Positions 13,507-20,228 of a stretch of DNA of 30,722 nucleotides are shown here, one piece after another. The notes below the pieces were generated by a model. That model saw only the letters and a list, made by a program, of their open reading frames with translations, was not told where the DNA came from and made no database searches. The first letter of the stretch is position 1. Each line of letters opens with the position of its first letter. This stretch comes from a virus, in IMG/VR virus record IMGVR_UViG_3300030419_002340, positions 1-30,722 of that record; one strand, written 5' to 3'. The position numbers and the translations under genes were made by a program.

Positions 13507-13896
13507 ATGGCCTGGTTCAGTTTAGCAAAAATTGCTATGCAAGCTGGTGCGAAGATTTATTCTAACCGCCAGAAAACTAAAATGGCTATGTCTGATGCAC
13601 AATTAATGCACGCAGAGCGTATGGCTCGAGGTGAGGAATCTTACCAGGGCAAACTTTTAGAAGCTAGGCAATCCGACTGGAAAGACGAATTCGTATTGGT
13701 CATAATTTCGGCGCCGATAATTGTTTTAATGTGGGCGGTGATAAGCGACGATCCGGCAGCTATGGAAAAAGTAAAACTTTTCTTTGAGTATTTTTCAAGT
13801 CTTCCAAGCTGGTTCACGAATTTATGGATCCTTGTCGTGGCGAGTATTTTTGGTATAAAAGGTACACAAATATTTAGAAACGGAGGAAAAAAATAA
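13507..13896 (+). CDS. 3TM-type holin (gene-transfer-agent holin family)
   Basis: Holins open the inner membrane at lysis and release endolysin or virions. This 129-residue protein has an N-terminal amphipathic region, a conserved-looking RQSDWKDEFVLVIISAP junction leading into a membrane helix (about 62-79), a short loop, and a second helix at about 102-117 followed by FGIKGTQIF. This layout matches the 3TM holin family described for gene transfer agents and common in alphaproteobacterial phages. Only two strong membrane helices are obvious; the third could be the weaker N-terminal helix. Its stop overlaps the next start by one base. I see no endolysin gene in the window. Confidence 0.75.
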   Translation: MAWFSLAKIAMQAGAKIYSNRQKTKMAMSDAQLMHAERMARGEESYQGKLLEARQSDWKDEFVLVIISAPIIVLMWAVISDDPAAMEKVKLFFEYFSSLPSWFTNLWILVVASIFGIKGTQIFRNGGKK

Positions 13897-14066
13897 TGGC
13901 AAACACAAGTAAAATGAACGAACTAGAAGAACTAGGTCGTGTAGATGCTGAAAAAGCGTATACTAAAAAAGGAAAAGAAAATCTTAAAGCTGAAAAGAAA
14001 AGAGTTGTAAAGGAAATTACATCTAGAGGAAAAGCTAAAAAAGGTTTCGGCTGCGAAGTTGCATAA
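13896..14066 (+). CDS. 56-aa lysine-rich peptide
   Basis: The start overlaps the holin stop by one base and is preceded by a good CGGAGG site. The product opens MANTSKMNELEELGRVDAEK and is a highly charged helix with about 12 Lys, 3 Arg and 9 acidic residues. It ends in KAKKGFGCEVA, including its only cysteine. I do not recognise a family. It starts a run of four or five small basic proteins between the holin and the co-chaperonin. DNA binding inside the head or an assembly role is possible; nothing in the sequence settles this. Confidence 0.65.
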   Translation: MANTSKMNELEELGRVDAEKAYTKKGKENLKAEKKRVVKEITSRGKAKKGFGCEVA

Positions 14067-14069
14067 ACA

Positions 14070-14417
14070 ATGAGTAAAGTAAAAGCCTTAACTGGTTGGG
14101 GAAAAGCTTTTTTAAAAAGCCCTAAAACAGAAACGGTTTATAGATTAAAAGATCCTAAACAACTGATAAAAGGAAAAATTAATCAATGGTCCTCAACGGC
14201 AGTAACAGAAGCTGCTTCTGGAGTTACCCCTAAATATACAAAAAGTGGAAAACCTTTGATTACTAAAAAAGAAGCTAATAAAAGTGATACAAAGAAGGCT
14301 TTGACTAAAGCTACAGGATATCTTAAAGTAACATCGCCGGTCGCAACTTATGGGGCTGGTAAAAGTTTACTTACTAAAGATAAAGAGGACAAAAAAAATA
14401 AGGAGGACAAAAAATGA
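14070..14417 (+). CDS. 115-aa very lysine-rich protein
   Basis: About 27 of 115 residues are lysine against about 10 acidic residues, so the protein is strongly positive. The N terminus (VKALTGWGKAFLKS) is an amphipathic helix. The centre is Ser/Thr/Ala-rich and the tail is a run of DKEDKK-type repeats. No ribosome-binding site of note precedes it, but it begins three bases after the previous stop, so coupling is likely. Its final codons overlap the start of the next gene by four bases (ATGA), and the ribosome-binding site of that gene (AAGGAGG) lies in its coding tail. It may be an internal head or DNA-condensing protein; the function is not recognised. Confidence 0.65.
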   Translation: MSKVKALTGWGKAFLKSPKTETVYRLKDPKQLIKGKINQWSSTAVTEAASGVTPKYTKSGKPLITKKEANKSDTKKALTKATGYLKVTSPVATYGAGKSLLTKDKEDKKNKEDKK

Positions 14418-14641
14418 GACAAAACGGAGTAAGATCTAATGTTCGTTTTCCATATGCGTCTGCAACTGAAAAGAAAAAACAAGGCTATGATGATAGACTT
14501 GATGAATCTTTAGGTGCAAGAGATGGTGCTGAATCTACTAAATCTCAAAGCTACAAAGCTAGAAGAGATGAGTCTAAAGGCATGGAAAAAGCTATGGGTA
14601 AAAGAGCATATTCTTCAGTTTCAACAATGGATAAATCCTAA
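14414..14641 (+). CDS. 75-aa charged protein of unknown function
   Basis: The gene is preceded by AAGGAGG and overlaps the previous gene by four bases. The product is short, polar and rich in Arg, Lys, Ser and Asp. It opens MRQNGVRSNVRFPYASATEK and contains RDGAESTKSQSYKARRDES. It lacks membrane or signal features and looks partly disordered. I do not recognise a family. Its stop overlaps the next start in a TAATG. It belongs with the neighbouring small proteins, which are likely virion or assembly components by position. Confidence 0.65.
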   Translation: MRQNGVRSNVRFPYASATEKKKQGYDDRLDESLGARDGAESTKSQSYKARRDESKGMEKAMGKRAYSSVSTMDKS

Positions 14642-14892
14642 TGGGTTGGAAAAACTTATTACTTAATCCAAAAACAGCTGGAAAAGTTATTGATAGAGTT
14701 AAACCTCTTAAAAAAATTAAAGGCTCAATGACTACTGGTGAGGTTAAGATGAAAGCAGGTCTGTCTAAAATGAAAGCTGCTGCATTTGATTTAAAACAAA
14801 CACTTAAAAAAACTGACGATAACCTAAAAGAAACAGTTAAAAAAGCTAGGAAAAATTTGGAAACTGCAAAAAAAATATTTGGTGATAAATAA
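14641..14892 (+). CDS. 83-aa lysine-rich helical protein
   Basis: About 21 of 83 residues are lysine against about 8 acidic residues. From residue 35 onward the chain is a single long amphipathic helix (GLSKMKAAAFDLKQTLKKTD and onward), of the kind found in histone-like or scaffold-associated phage proteins. The N terminus (WKNLLLNPKTAGKVIDRVKP) is also helical. One-base overlaps join it to both neighbours. No family is recognised. A DNA-associated internal protein is a reasonable guess based only on composition. Confidence 0.65.
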   Translation: MGWKNLLLNPKTAGKVIDRVKPLKKIKGSMTTGEVKMKAGLSKMKAAAFDLKQTLKKTDDNLKETVKKARKNLETAKKIFGDK

Positions 14893-15104
14893 TGCCTTTT
14901 AAATCAGAAAAACAACGAAGATATATGCATGCTAATCTTCCCAAAATTGCAAAAGAATGGGAAAGAAAGTATAATAAAGGTGGTAGAGTAAAAAAATCTT
15001 TAGGTGGATATGTAGGACCTAACATACAGGGTGAATATGATGGGGTAAATTTATCTAATCCTACCTATAGAAAATATTACAAAGATAAAGGATTTAAACC
15101 CTAA
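14892..15104 (+). CDS. 70-aa conserved small phage protein (SEKQRRYM motif)
   Basis: The N terminus, MPFKSEKQRRYMHANLPKIA followed by KEWERKY, is a motif I recognise from many small hypothetical phage proteins, where SEKQRRY is followed by a helix with a conserved Trp. A GGRVKKSLGGY stretch follows, echoing the glycine motif of the two giant proteins. The tail is polar with several tyrosines. No function is known to me. The gene overlaps its predecessor by one base and is followed by a 23-base gap to the next start, which has its own ribosome-binding site. Confidence 0.72.
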   Translation: MPFKSEKQRRYMHANLPKIAKEWERKYNKGGRVKKSLGGYVGPNIQGEYDGVNLSNPTYRKYYKDKGFKP

Positions 15105-15127
15105 ACAAAAGAAAAGAGGAGAAGAGA

Positions 15128-15364
15128 ATGGATACTTTTGAAATAATAACTACATTAAGAAAGAGACTTCATGGTCAATTACAAACTATCGGGGATAGTT
15201 TAATGGATGGGGTTGACAATATGGAAAAATACAAGTATTTAGTAGGACAAGCACATGCTATACAAATAGCATTACAGGAAATCTCTAACCTGCTTAAAGA
15301 TAAGGAGCAAAAAAATGAAAAAGGAACAATCGTCGACATCTCAGGGAGAAATCCCAAAAAATAA
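15128..15364 (+). CDS. 78-aa small helical protein overlapping the co-chaperonin gene
   Basis: The gene is preceded by AGAGGAGAAGAG. The product is mostly helical: ITTLRKRLHGQLQTIGDSLM, then YKYLVGQAHAIQIALQEISN. The middle is heptad-like and could form a coiled coil. The last 50 bases overlap the start of the GroES-like gene in another frame, and the ribosome-binding site of that gene (AAGGAG at 15302) lies inside this one. This small protein just before scaffold genes is typical of marine phage head operons as I know them, but its function is unknown to me. Confidence 0.72.
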   Translation: MDTFEIITTLRKRLHGQLQTIGDSLMDGVDNMEKYKYLVGQAHAIQIALQEISNLLKDKEQKNEKGTIVDISGRNPKK

Positions 15365-15776
15365 ATCAGCTTTATTAGATAAATATAATTCAGAACCAAA
15401 AGAAGAAACTAAAAGGCTTGATCCAGAAGATGTTGAAAATCAAAAAGACCAATTACCAAATCCAACAGGATATAGACTTTTAGTTTTACCTTTTACTCCA
15501 AAAGAGAAAACTAAAGGTGGAATAATTTTTTCCCAAGAATCTTTAGACAAAGCAAGAATAGCTACAAATTGTGGTTATGTTTTAAAGATGGGAGATCTTG
15601 CATACAAGGATAAAGAAAAATTTAATGAACCTTGGTGCAAATTAGGAGATTGGGTGATTTTTGCAAGATATGCAGGATCACGATTACCAATAGAAGGTGG
15701 AGAAGTGCGAATACTAAACGATGATGAAGTGTTAGGGACTATAAAAGATCCCGAATCAATTCTTCATTACATATAA
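15315..15776 (+). CDS. groES: Phage GroES-like co-chaperonin
   Basis: The 153-residue protein has a GroES (Cpn10) beta-barrel domain from about residue 49 to the end: NPTGYRLLVLPFTP, then KTKGGIIFSQES in the position of the mobile loop that docks on GroEL, then GYVLKMGDLAYKD, LGDWVIFARYAGSRL and VRILNDDEVLGTI. The first ~48 residues are a polar, lysine/glutamate-rich extension absent from bacterial GroES. By analogy with T4 Gp31, it would cap host GroEL and help fold the capsid protein, and it lies just upstream of the scaffold and capsid genes. The start was chosen for its AAGGAG seven bases upstream; it overlaps the previous gene by 50 bases. An internal start nearer the domain is possible. 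Confidence 0.85.
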   Translation: MKKEQSSTSQGEIPKNKSALLDKYNSEPKEETKRLDPEDVENQKDQLPNPTGYRLLVLPFTPKEKTKGGIIFSQESLDKARIATNCGYVLKMGDLAYKDKEKFNEPWCKLGDWVIFARYAGSRLPIEGGEVRILNDDEVLGTIKDPESILHYI

Positions 15777-15791
15777 ACATAGGAAGGAACT

Positions 15792-16775
15792 ATGCAAGAA
15801 GAAGACATAAAAAAAGAACCTATGGTTGATGTAGGGGACACTAACGAAAGTGAAACTGAAGTCGATCTAGAAAAGAAGCCGGCAGAGCAGACAAATACTG
15901 CTGAGAAGGAAGAGATCAAAGTTGAACAGGTGGAGGATACGCCTGTTAAGACTGAGACTCCGAAAGAGGAAGAGAAGAAAGAAGAAACAAAGGTAGAAGA
16001 GAAAGACGAGTTAAAACAATATAGCGAAGGCGTTCAAAAACGTATTGCTAAATTAACTCGAAAAATGCGTGAAGCAGAAAGACAAAGAGAAGAAGCTATT
16101 GCTTTTGCAAAAACAGCTAAAAGTGAAAGAGATTTATTACAAGATAGATTCTCTAAACTTGATAAGTCTTATGTTTCTGAGTTTGAAACTAGAGTTAAAA
16201 CCAATATGGATGCTGCGAGAATTGCTTTAAAATCAGCAATTGAAACAGGAGACGTTGATGGTCAAGTTAAAGCTCAAGAACAAATGGCTAGTTTAACTGC
16301 AGATGCAGCTAGATTATCTTCTTTGAAAACATTGAAGGAAGAAACTGCTAAACAACAGGACAAAGAGGTAAAAGTTACACCTCAAGGTACTGAAACAGCT
16401 AAAACTGATCCTAAAGCGGAAGCTTGGGCATCTAAAAACAGCTGGTTTGGCAATGATACTGCAATGACTTATACTGCATTTGACATGCATAAAACACTCG
16501 TAGAGAAGGAAGGTTTCGACCCTCAATCTGACGAATATTATACGGAAATTGATAAAAGAATGAGACTTGAATTTCCGCAGAAATTTGATAAGATAGAAGG
16601 TACTTCTATAGAAAGAGCAAATAAACCTGCTCAGACTGTAGCATCAGCTAAACGTCCAAGCGTAACAGGACGCAGAAAAACTGTGAAACTCACACCATCA
16701 CAAACGGCAATCGCTAAAAGATTAGGTGTGCCACTTGAAGAGTACGCAAAACAATTAATCGCGAAGGAGGCGTAA
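15792..16775 (+). CDS. Capsid scaffolding protein
   Basis: The 327-residue protein begins with an extremely acidic Glu/Lys-rich region of about 75 residues. A long coiled coil follows (YSEGVQKRIAKLTRKMREAE onward to about residue 190). A conserved-looking C-terminal domain includes WASKNSWFGNDTAMTYTAF and YYTEIDKRMRLEFP, and the tail is basic, with a final helix that may bind the capsid protein. This order is that of phage scaffold proteins, which template the prohead and are later removed or degraded. It lies directly before the capsid genes and after the co-chaperonin, with GAAGGAACT as ribosome-binding site. No protease motif is visible in it. Confidence 0.78.
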   Translation: MQEEDIKKEPMVDVGDTNESETEVDLEKKPAEQTNTAEKEEIKVEQVEDTPVKTETPKEEEKKEETKVEEKDELKQYSEGVQKRIAKLTRKMREAERQREEAIAFAKTAKSERDLLQDRFSKLDKSYVSEFETRVKTNMDAARIALKSAIETGDVDGQVKAQEQMASLTADAARLSSLKTLKEETAKQQDKEVKVTPQGTETAKTDPKAEAWASKNSWFGNDTAMTYTAFDMHKTLVEKEGFDPQSDEYYTEIDKRMRLEFPQKFDKIEGTSIERANKPAQTVASAKRPSVTGRRKTVKLTPSQTAIAKRLGVPLEEYAKQLIAKEA

Positions 16776-16776
16776 C

Positions 16777-17238
16777 ATGAAAAACGAAAACATAAAAACT
16801 CATCGCGCGAGTCAGACAAGAGATAAGGTTAAAAGACCTACCACTTGGACTCCCCCGTCATCTTTAGATGCACCACCTGCGCCAGACGGCTTTCGGCACA
16901 GATGGATAAGAGCTGAGACTATGGGCTTTGATGATGCCCAGAATATGTCAGGCAAAGTTAGATCTGGATGGGAACTCGTGAGAGCAGACCAATACCCAGG
17001 TTCTGATTATCCAACTGTTAAAGAAGGCAAATATGCAGGAGTCATTGGGGTTGGCGGCCTATTGCTGGCTAGGATACCAGAAGAGGTTGCGAAAGCTCGT
17101 GAAGAGTACTTCAGAAAACAAACTGAAGCTAAAAACGAAGCATTAGACAACGACCTTATGAAGGAACAGCATCCAAGTATGCCGATCGATAGTGAAAGGC
17201 AAACTCGTGTAACCTTCGGTGGTACTAAGAAAAGTTAA
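16777..17238 (+). CDS. 153-aa head-module protein of unknown function
   Basis: The gene starts one base after the scaffold stop with a strong AAGGAGG site inside the end of the scaffold gene. The product opens with a basic region and RPTTWTPPSSLDAPPAPDGF, then RHRWIRAETMGFDDAQNMSG and SGWELVRADQYPGSDYP, then a GVIGVGGLLLARIPEEVAKA helix. The combination of a Pro-rich linker and Trp-containing short strands recalls small proteins that sit between scaffold and capsid genes in marine phages. I do not know its function. A head assembly or completion role is inferred from position. Confidence 0.72.
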   Translation: MKNENIKTHRASQTRDKVKRPTTWTPPSSLDAPPAPDGFRHRWIRAETMGFDDAQNMSGKVRSGWELVRADQYPGSDYPTVKEGKYAGVIGVGGLLLARIPEEVAKAREEYFRKQTEAKNEALDNDLMKEQHPSMPIDSERQTRVTFGGTKKS

Positions 17239-17275
17239 TCTTTTAACGATTCTAACCAACGAATTAACATAAACC

Positions 17276-17298
17276 GTTTACGACATTGTGTCGTAAAC
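17276..17298 (+). promoter_or_regulatory. Perfect 10-bp hairpin in the leader of the capsid gene pair
   Basis: GTTTACGACA (17276-17285) pairs exactly with TGTCGTAAAC (17289-17298) around TTG. It stands two bases before the AAGGAG of the decoration gene. There is no T-run. It could stabilise a processed 5' end or tune translation of the abundant virion genes that follow. Confidence 0.55.
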
Positions 17299-17313
17299 AT
17301 AAGGAGATAAACT

Positions 17314-17931
17314 ATGGCAAACAACAACACGCAAGGTTTCGGTTTGCGACCGATCATGAGAGTTGGTAATACACCTTCTATTCAAGGTCAGTCTAAATAC
17401 GAAATCGCTAGTGCTCAAGCTGGGACGCTATATAATGGAACACCTGTTAAAGTAGACATAAATGCCGCTACAGGTGGGTACATTGTTGAAGCTGCTCAAG
17501 GTACTGCTATGGTTGGAACTTTGAATGGTGTGTACTACACAGATGGTACAACTTCAAAACCAACATGGAAAAACTGGTACGTTGGCGGAACAACACCTGC
17601 GAACAGTGAGACCACTAAAGCGTTTGTAATCGATGATCCTTTTCAGGAATTCATGATTGCAACAAACGCAACACTAGGCGGAACGGTTGCTTTAAGACAA
17701 GCTAAAGTAGGCTTAACTTTTGCAACGACAGCAGCCGCTGGTGATGACACTAACGGAAGATCTTCTATAACATTGGATATTGCTTCTGCAGCAACAACTG
17801 CAAAACAATTGAGAATGGTTAGAGTAGGAGAAAATCCAGAAAACCAAGATGAGACAGCTGCATATTGCTCGGTTGTAGTTAAATGTAACTTACACCAGTA
17901 CTTAGTTGGCTCATTAGCAACAGGCATATAA
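17314..17931 (+). CDS. Probable capsid decoration or accessory head protein
   Basis: The 205-residue protein is beta-rich, small-residue-rich and low in charge. It opens MANNNTQGFGLRPIMRVGNT and contains IASAQAGTLYNGTPVKVD and FVIDDPFQEFMIATN. Composition and position immediately before the major capsid gene match head decoration or stabilising proteins of marine phages. The strong AAGGAGATAAACT leader nearly repeats that of the capsid gene, suggesting similarly high translation. A structured hairpin precedes the ribosome-binding site. I do not claim a specific family; a head fibre base or minor capsid protein would also fit. Confidence 0.68.
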   Translation: MANNNTQGFGLRPIMRVGNTPSIQGQSKYEIASAQAGTLYNGTPVKVDINAATGGYIVEAAQGTAMVGTLNGVYYTDGTTSKPTWKNWYVGGTTPANSETTKAFVIDDPFQEFMIATNATLGGTVALRQAKVGLTFATTAAAGDDTNGRSSITLDIASAATTAKQLRMVRVGENPENQDETAAYCSVVVKCNLHQYLVGSLATGI

Positions 17932-17945
17932 TAAGGAGATAAATT

Positions 17946-18851
17946 ATGGCAATATCACGATCACAGCTAGTTAAAGAACTAGAGCCAGGATTGAATGCTT
18001 TATTCGGCCTGGAATATAAAAGATATGAGAATCAGCACGCTGAAATCTTTGAAACAGAAAATTCAGACAGAGCTTTTGAAGAAGAAGTTATGTTATCTGG
18101 ATTCGGAAACGCACAGGTTAAAGCGGAAGGTCAAGGCGTATCATTTGATGATGCACAAGAGACTTTCACAGCTAGATACACTCATGAAACGATAGCACTT
18201 GCTTTCGCAATCACTGAAGAAGCGGTTGAAGATAACTTGTATGACAGACTTGCGTCTAGATATACAAAAGCATTAGCTAGATCTATGTCGAACACTAAAC
18301 AAGTGAAAGCGGCAAACGTTCTAAACAATGCATTCGACAACACTTACAAAGGTGGCGACGGAAAAGAACTATGTGCTACGGACCACCCGATATTAGCGGG
18401 ATCTTTCAAAAACGAGTTGACTACTTCAGCCGACTTGAATGAAACTTCCTTGGAGCAAGCTTTAATAGACATTGCTGCAATGGTTGATGAAAGAGGTCTT
18501 AAAATTGCTGCTAAGGGGAATAAAATGATTATTCCTTCTGCGCTTCAATTTACTGCTGAAAGACTGATGAAGTCTGCAGGTAGAGTTGGAACAGCTGATA
18601 ATGATATCAACGCTGTCAAATCAATGGGAATGGTTCCACAAGGTTATGTGGTTAACAATTTCTTAACTGATACTGACGCTTGGTTCATTAAAACAGATGT
18701 ACCTAACGGAATGAAAATGTTCGTTAGAGCACCAATTAAGACAGCTATGGAAGGTGACTTCGATACTGGTAACGTAAGATACAAAGCTAGAGAAAGATAC
18801 AGCTTCGGCTGGTCTGACCCTAGAGGTATTTTCGGCTCACCAGGAGCGTAA
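17946..18851 (+). CDS. Major capsid protein (Mu gpT-like HK97 fold)
   Basis: The 301-residue shell protein opens MAISRSQLVKELEPGLNALF and shows the features I associate with the Mu gpT-type capsid family: a FEEEVMLSGFGNAQVKAEGQ segment, an acidic-helix region EEAVEDNLYDRLASRYTKAL, CATDHPI at about residue 142, MIIPSALQFTAERL, and the C-terminal end YSFGWSDPRGIFGSPG. The length is typical for the family. No propeptide or protease gene is obvious, consistent with a separate scaffold protein upstream. The leader AAGGAGATAAATT is strong, and a hairpin follows the gene. Confidence 0.9.
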   Translation: MAISRSQLVKELEPGLNALFGLEYKRYENQHAEIFETENSDRAFEEEVMLSGFGNAQVKAEGQGVSFDDAQETFTARYTHETIALAFAITEEAVEDNLYDRLASRYTKALARSMSNTKQVKAANVLNNAFDNTYKGGDGKELCATDHPILAGSFKNELTTSADLNETSLEQALIDIAAMVDERGLKIAAKGNKMIIPSALQFTAERLMKSAGRVGTADNDINAVKSMGMVPQGYVVNNFLTDTDAWFIKTDVPNGMKMFVRAPIKTAMEGDFDTGNVRYKARERYSFGWSDPRGIFGSPGA

Positions 18852-18863
18852 TCTTAATTAATT

Positions 18864-18892
18864 AATGTGGCGGGACATAGTTCCGCCACATT
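18864..18892 (+). terminator. Hairpin after the capsid gene
   Basis: AATGTGGCGG (18864-18873) pairs perfectly with CCGCCACATT (18883-18892), and two more inner pairs are possible. It begins 12 bases after the capsid stop. Only a short T-run lies at the 3' side, so it is likely a partial terminator or a 3'-end stabiliser that keeps capsid mRNA high relative to downstream genes. Confidence 0.6.
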
Positions 18893-18911
18893 TACAGAAT
18901 AAAAGGTGGAA

Positions 18912-19166
18912 ATGGAAAAAGACTTCAAGGTAAGAATTATTGCATACGGCTATAAGACAGAATTTAATATTAGAGCCCAAGATAGTGTAGAAAGTATAGA
19001 ACAATCTATAGTTGACAAGCTGGGAGAAAATAGTGTAAAGTGGGACGAATCAGGATTTTATGACAAAGGTCGTAAATGGATAACCTATGAGGAGGTTAAT
19101 GATGGTACAAGACCTGTACAAACAGAAAAAGTCCTTGGAGTTGAGTTGGGAGCAGGAACACCTTAA
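18912..19166 (+). CDS. 84-aa small acidic protein of unknown function
   Basis: I chose the ATG at 18912 (AAGG five bases upstream) over the in-frame GTG two codons earlier. The product opens MEKDFKVRIIAYGYKTEFNI, continues with a helix (SVESIEQSIVDKL), then WDESGFYDKGRKWITYEEVN, and has a glycine-containing end. It is soluble, with a likely small alpha/beta fold. I do not recognise a family. It overlaps the next gene by 65 bases and holds the ribosome-binding site of that gene. It follows the capsid hairpin, so it is probably expressed at a lower level. Confidence 0.65.
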   Translation: MEKDFKVRIIAYGYKTEFNIRAQDSVESIEQSIVDKLGENSVKWDESGFYDKGRKWITYEEVNDGTRPVQTEKVLGVELGAGTP

Positions 19167-19311
19167 AGAAGGTAGATATACTCTCAATATGGTCAGAATC
19201 GATAGCGCTATAAGAGACGTTATTGGTCAGATTAAGCTGGAAGAAGCTAAAATTGCAGATAGAGAAAACTCTATTAATAATTCAGCTCCAGAAGTGTCAA
19301 TAGCCACTTAA
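19102..19311 (+). CDS. 69-aa helical protein of unknown function
   Basis: The AGGAGG at 19090-19095 decides the start at the ATG at 19102, six bases downstream. The upstream in-frame ATG at 19087 would place the ribosome-binding site inside the coding sequence. The product opens MVQDLYKQKKSLELSWEQEH and forms a long charged helix with a heptad pattern through VRIDSAIRDVIGQIKLEEAK, then a short polar tail. It overlaps the preceding gene in another frame. No family is recognised; a small coiled-coil assembly or chaperone-type protein is possible. Confidence 0.6.
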   Translation: MVQDLYKQKKSLELSWEQEHLKEGRYTLNMVRIDSAIRDVIGQIKLEEAKIADRENSINNSAPEVSIAT

Positions 19312-19407
19312 TAAAAAAAGCTATATATTCAGAAAGCATACTTTCAATACGGAACCTCTTGCGCTCTACTAAAAATAAGAGTATATTTAAAGCACTATAC
19401 AATAAAA

Positions 19408-19448
19408 GAATACTGACGAGTATAGTCGACGGCCTAGAGACAGTATTC
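19408..19448 (+). promoter_or_regulatory. Structured leader before the 130-aa virion gene
   Basis: GAATACTG (19408-19415) pairs with CAGTATTC (19441-19448), enclosing a GTCGAC-containing loop. It lies in the 161-base gap between 19311 and 19473, in which I see no gene. The AGGAGG of the next gene follows 13 bases later. A leader structure or RNase-processing site is possible. Confidence 0.4.
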
Positions 19449-19472
19449 GCAAATAACTAGGAGGATAATAAC

Positions 19473-19865
19473 ATGGCAACAACACTATTTAGAGGACCAG
19501 TTCTGCAAGGTAAATTTAACGAAGCAGGTGTAACTGGATTCAATCTAGAAGAAAAATCAGCTGCGTACACAGTTGCAAACGGAGACAGTGGAAAAACATT
19601 TACGTCAAAATCTGGCGATGTAACTTTCACTTTACCAGCAATAACAGAAGGCAGAGTATTTACATTTGTAAATACTGGTGCTGACTCAACAAATCAAATT
19701 AACTTTGCATGTAATGGTGCAGAAGTTATTAGATATGCTGGAGCGAACAATGCTACTTTAGCAAACACTAAAGCAACTTCTAAAGTTGGTGATTTCATCA
19801 CTATTGGAAGTTTAGAAGGTGGAACTAAATGGGCAGTTCTTAATGTACAAGGAATCTTCGCATAA
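19473..19865 (+). CDS. 130-aa probable virion surface or decoration protein
   Basis: This small beta-rich protein has a strong CTAGGAGGATAATAAC leader. It opens MATTLFRGPVLQGKFNEAGV, followed by repeats of Thr/Gly-rich strands (TFTSKSGDVTFTLPAITEGR) and VGDFITIGSLEGGTKWAVLN near the end, a pattern I know from trimeric or surface-exposed phage proteins. No signal peptide or catalytic motif is present. It has its own structured leader and trailing hairpin, so it appears to be a separately tuned unit. A decoration, head-fibre or capsid-associated role is inferred. Confidence 0.68.
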   Translation: MATTLFRGPVLQGKFNEAGVTGFNLEEKSAAYTVANGDSGKTFTSKSGDVTFTLPAITEGRVFTFVNTGADSTNQINFACNGAEVIRYAGANNATLANTKATSKVGDFITIGSLEGGTKWAVLNVQGIFA

Positions 19866-19873
19866 TTTTAATT

Positions 19874-19893
19874 GGAGCTCCTTCGGGAGCTCC
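19874..19893 (+). terminator. TTCG-loop hairpin after the 130-aa gene
   Basis: GGAGCTCC (19874-19881) pairs with a second GGAGCTCC (19886-19893) around the stable TTCG tetraloop. It begins eight bases after the stop and sits before the AAGGAG of the next gene. There is no strong T-run, so partial termination or mRNA stabilisation is likely. Confidence 0.6.
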
Positions 19894-19910
19894 ATTATTA
19901 AGGAGCACTA

Positions 19911-20228
19911 ATGGCAGGCGGAGGATCTTTTTCAAGTGATCAGGGGTTTACAACTCTAACGGCTGACGGAAATTTTAAAAGAATTACTGGAGGCACAACA
20001 GACATTGGACCTTGCAGAATTACATATATACAAGCTAATGGCAGTGCAGCAAACTGTACTGTAAAACTTTATGATGGAACTTCGGCAACAGGTAATCCAA
20101 CATTTCAAGCTAAATTTGGGACAGAAGGATTAGATATGTTTATACCAGGAAGTGGTATAAGATTTATTACAGGAGTTTATTTAGATTTGGATACAACTGA
20201 TTCAGTAACTATAGGATACACAGGATAA
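19911..20228 (+). CDS. 105-aa small virion protein, paralogue of the next gene
   Basis: This small beta-sandwich-like protein has a GTAAGGAG-type leader. It shares a motif order with the product of the next gene: GPCRITYIQANGSAANCTVK, then LYDGTS, FQAKF, DMFIPGSGIRF and a final Thr/Val-rich strand. It has no catalytic residues or membrane segments. Position after the head genes and before the adaptor proteins suggests a neck, connector or decoration role. The matching layout of the two proteins implies an old tandem duplication. No family is named with confidence. Confidence 0.68.
   Translation: MAGGGSFSSDQGFTTLTADGNFKRITGGTTDIGPCRITYIQANGSAANCTVKLYDGTSATGNPTFQAKFGTEGLDMFIPGSGIRFITGVYLDLDTTDSVTIGYTG

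Noticed and set aside
17995-18195. Rightward 66-aa frame in the capsid gene
   Set aside because: It is in another frame of a recognised capsid gene, with no ribosome-binding site.
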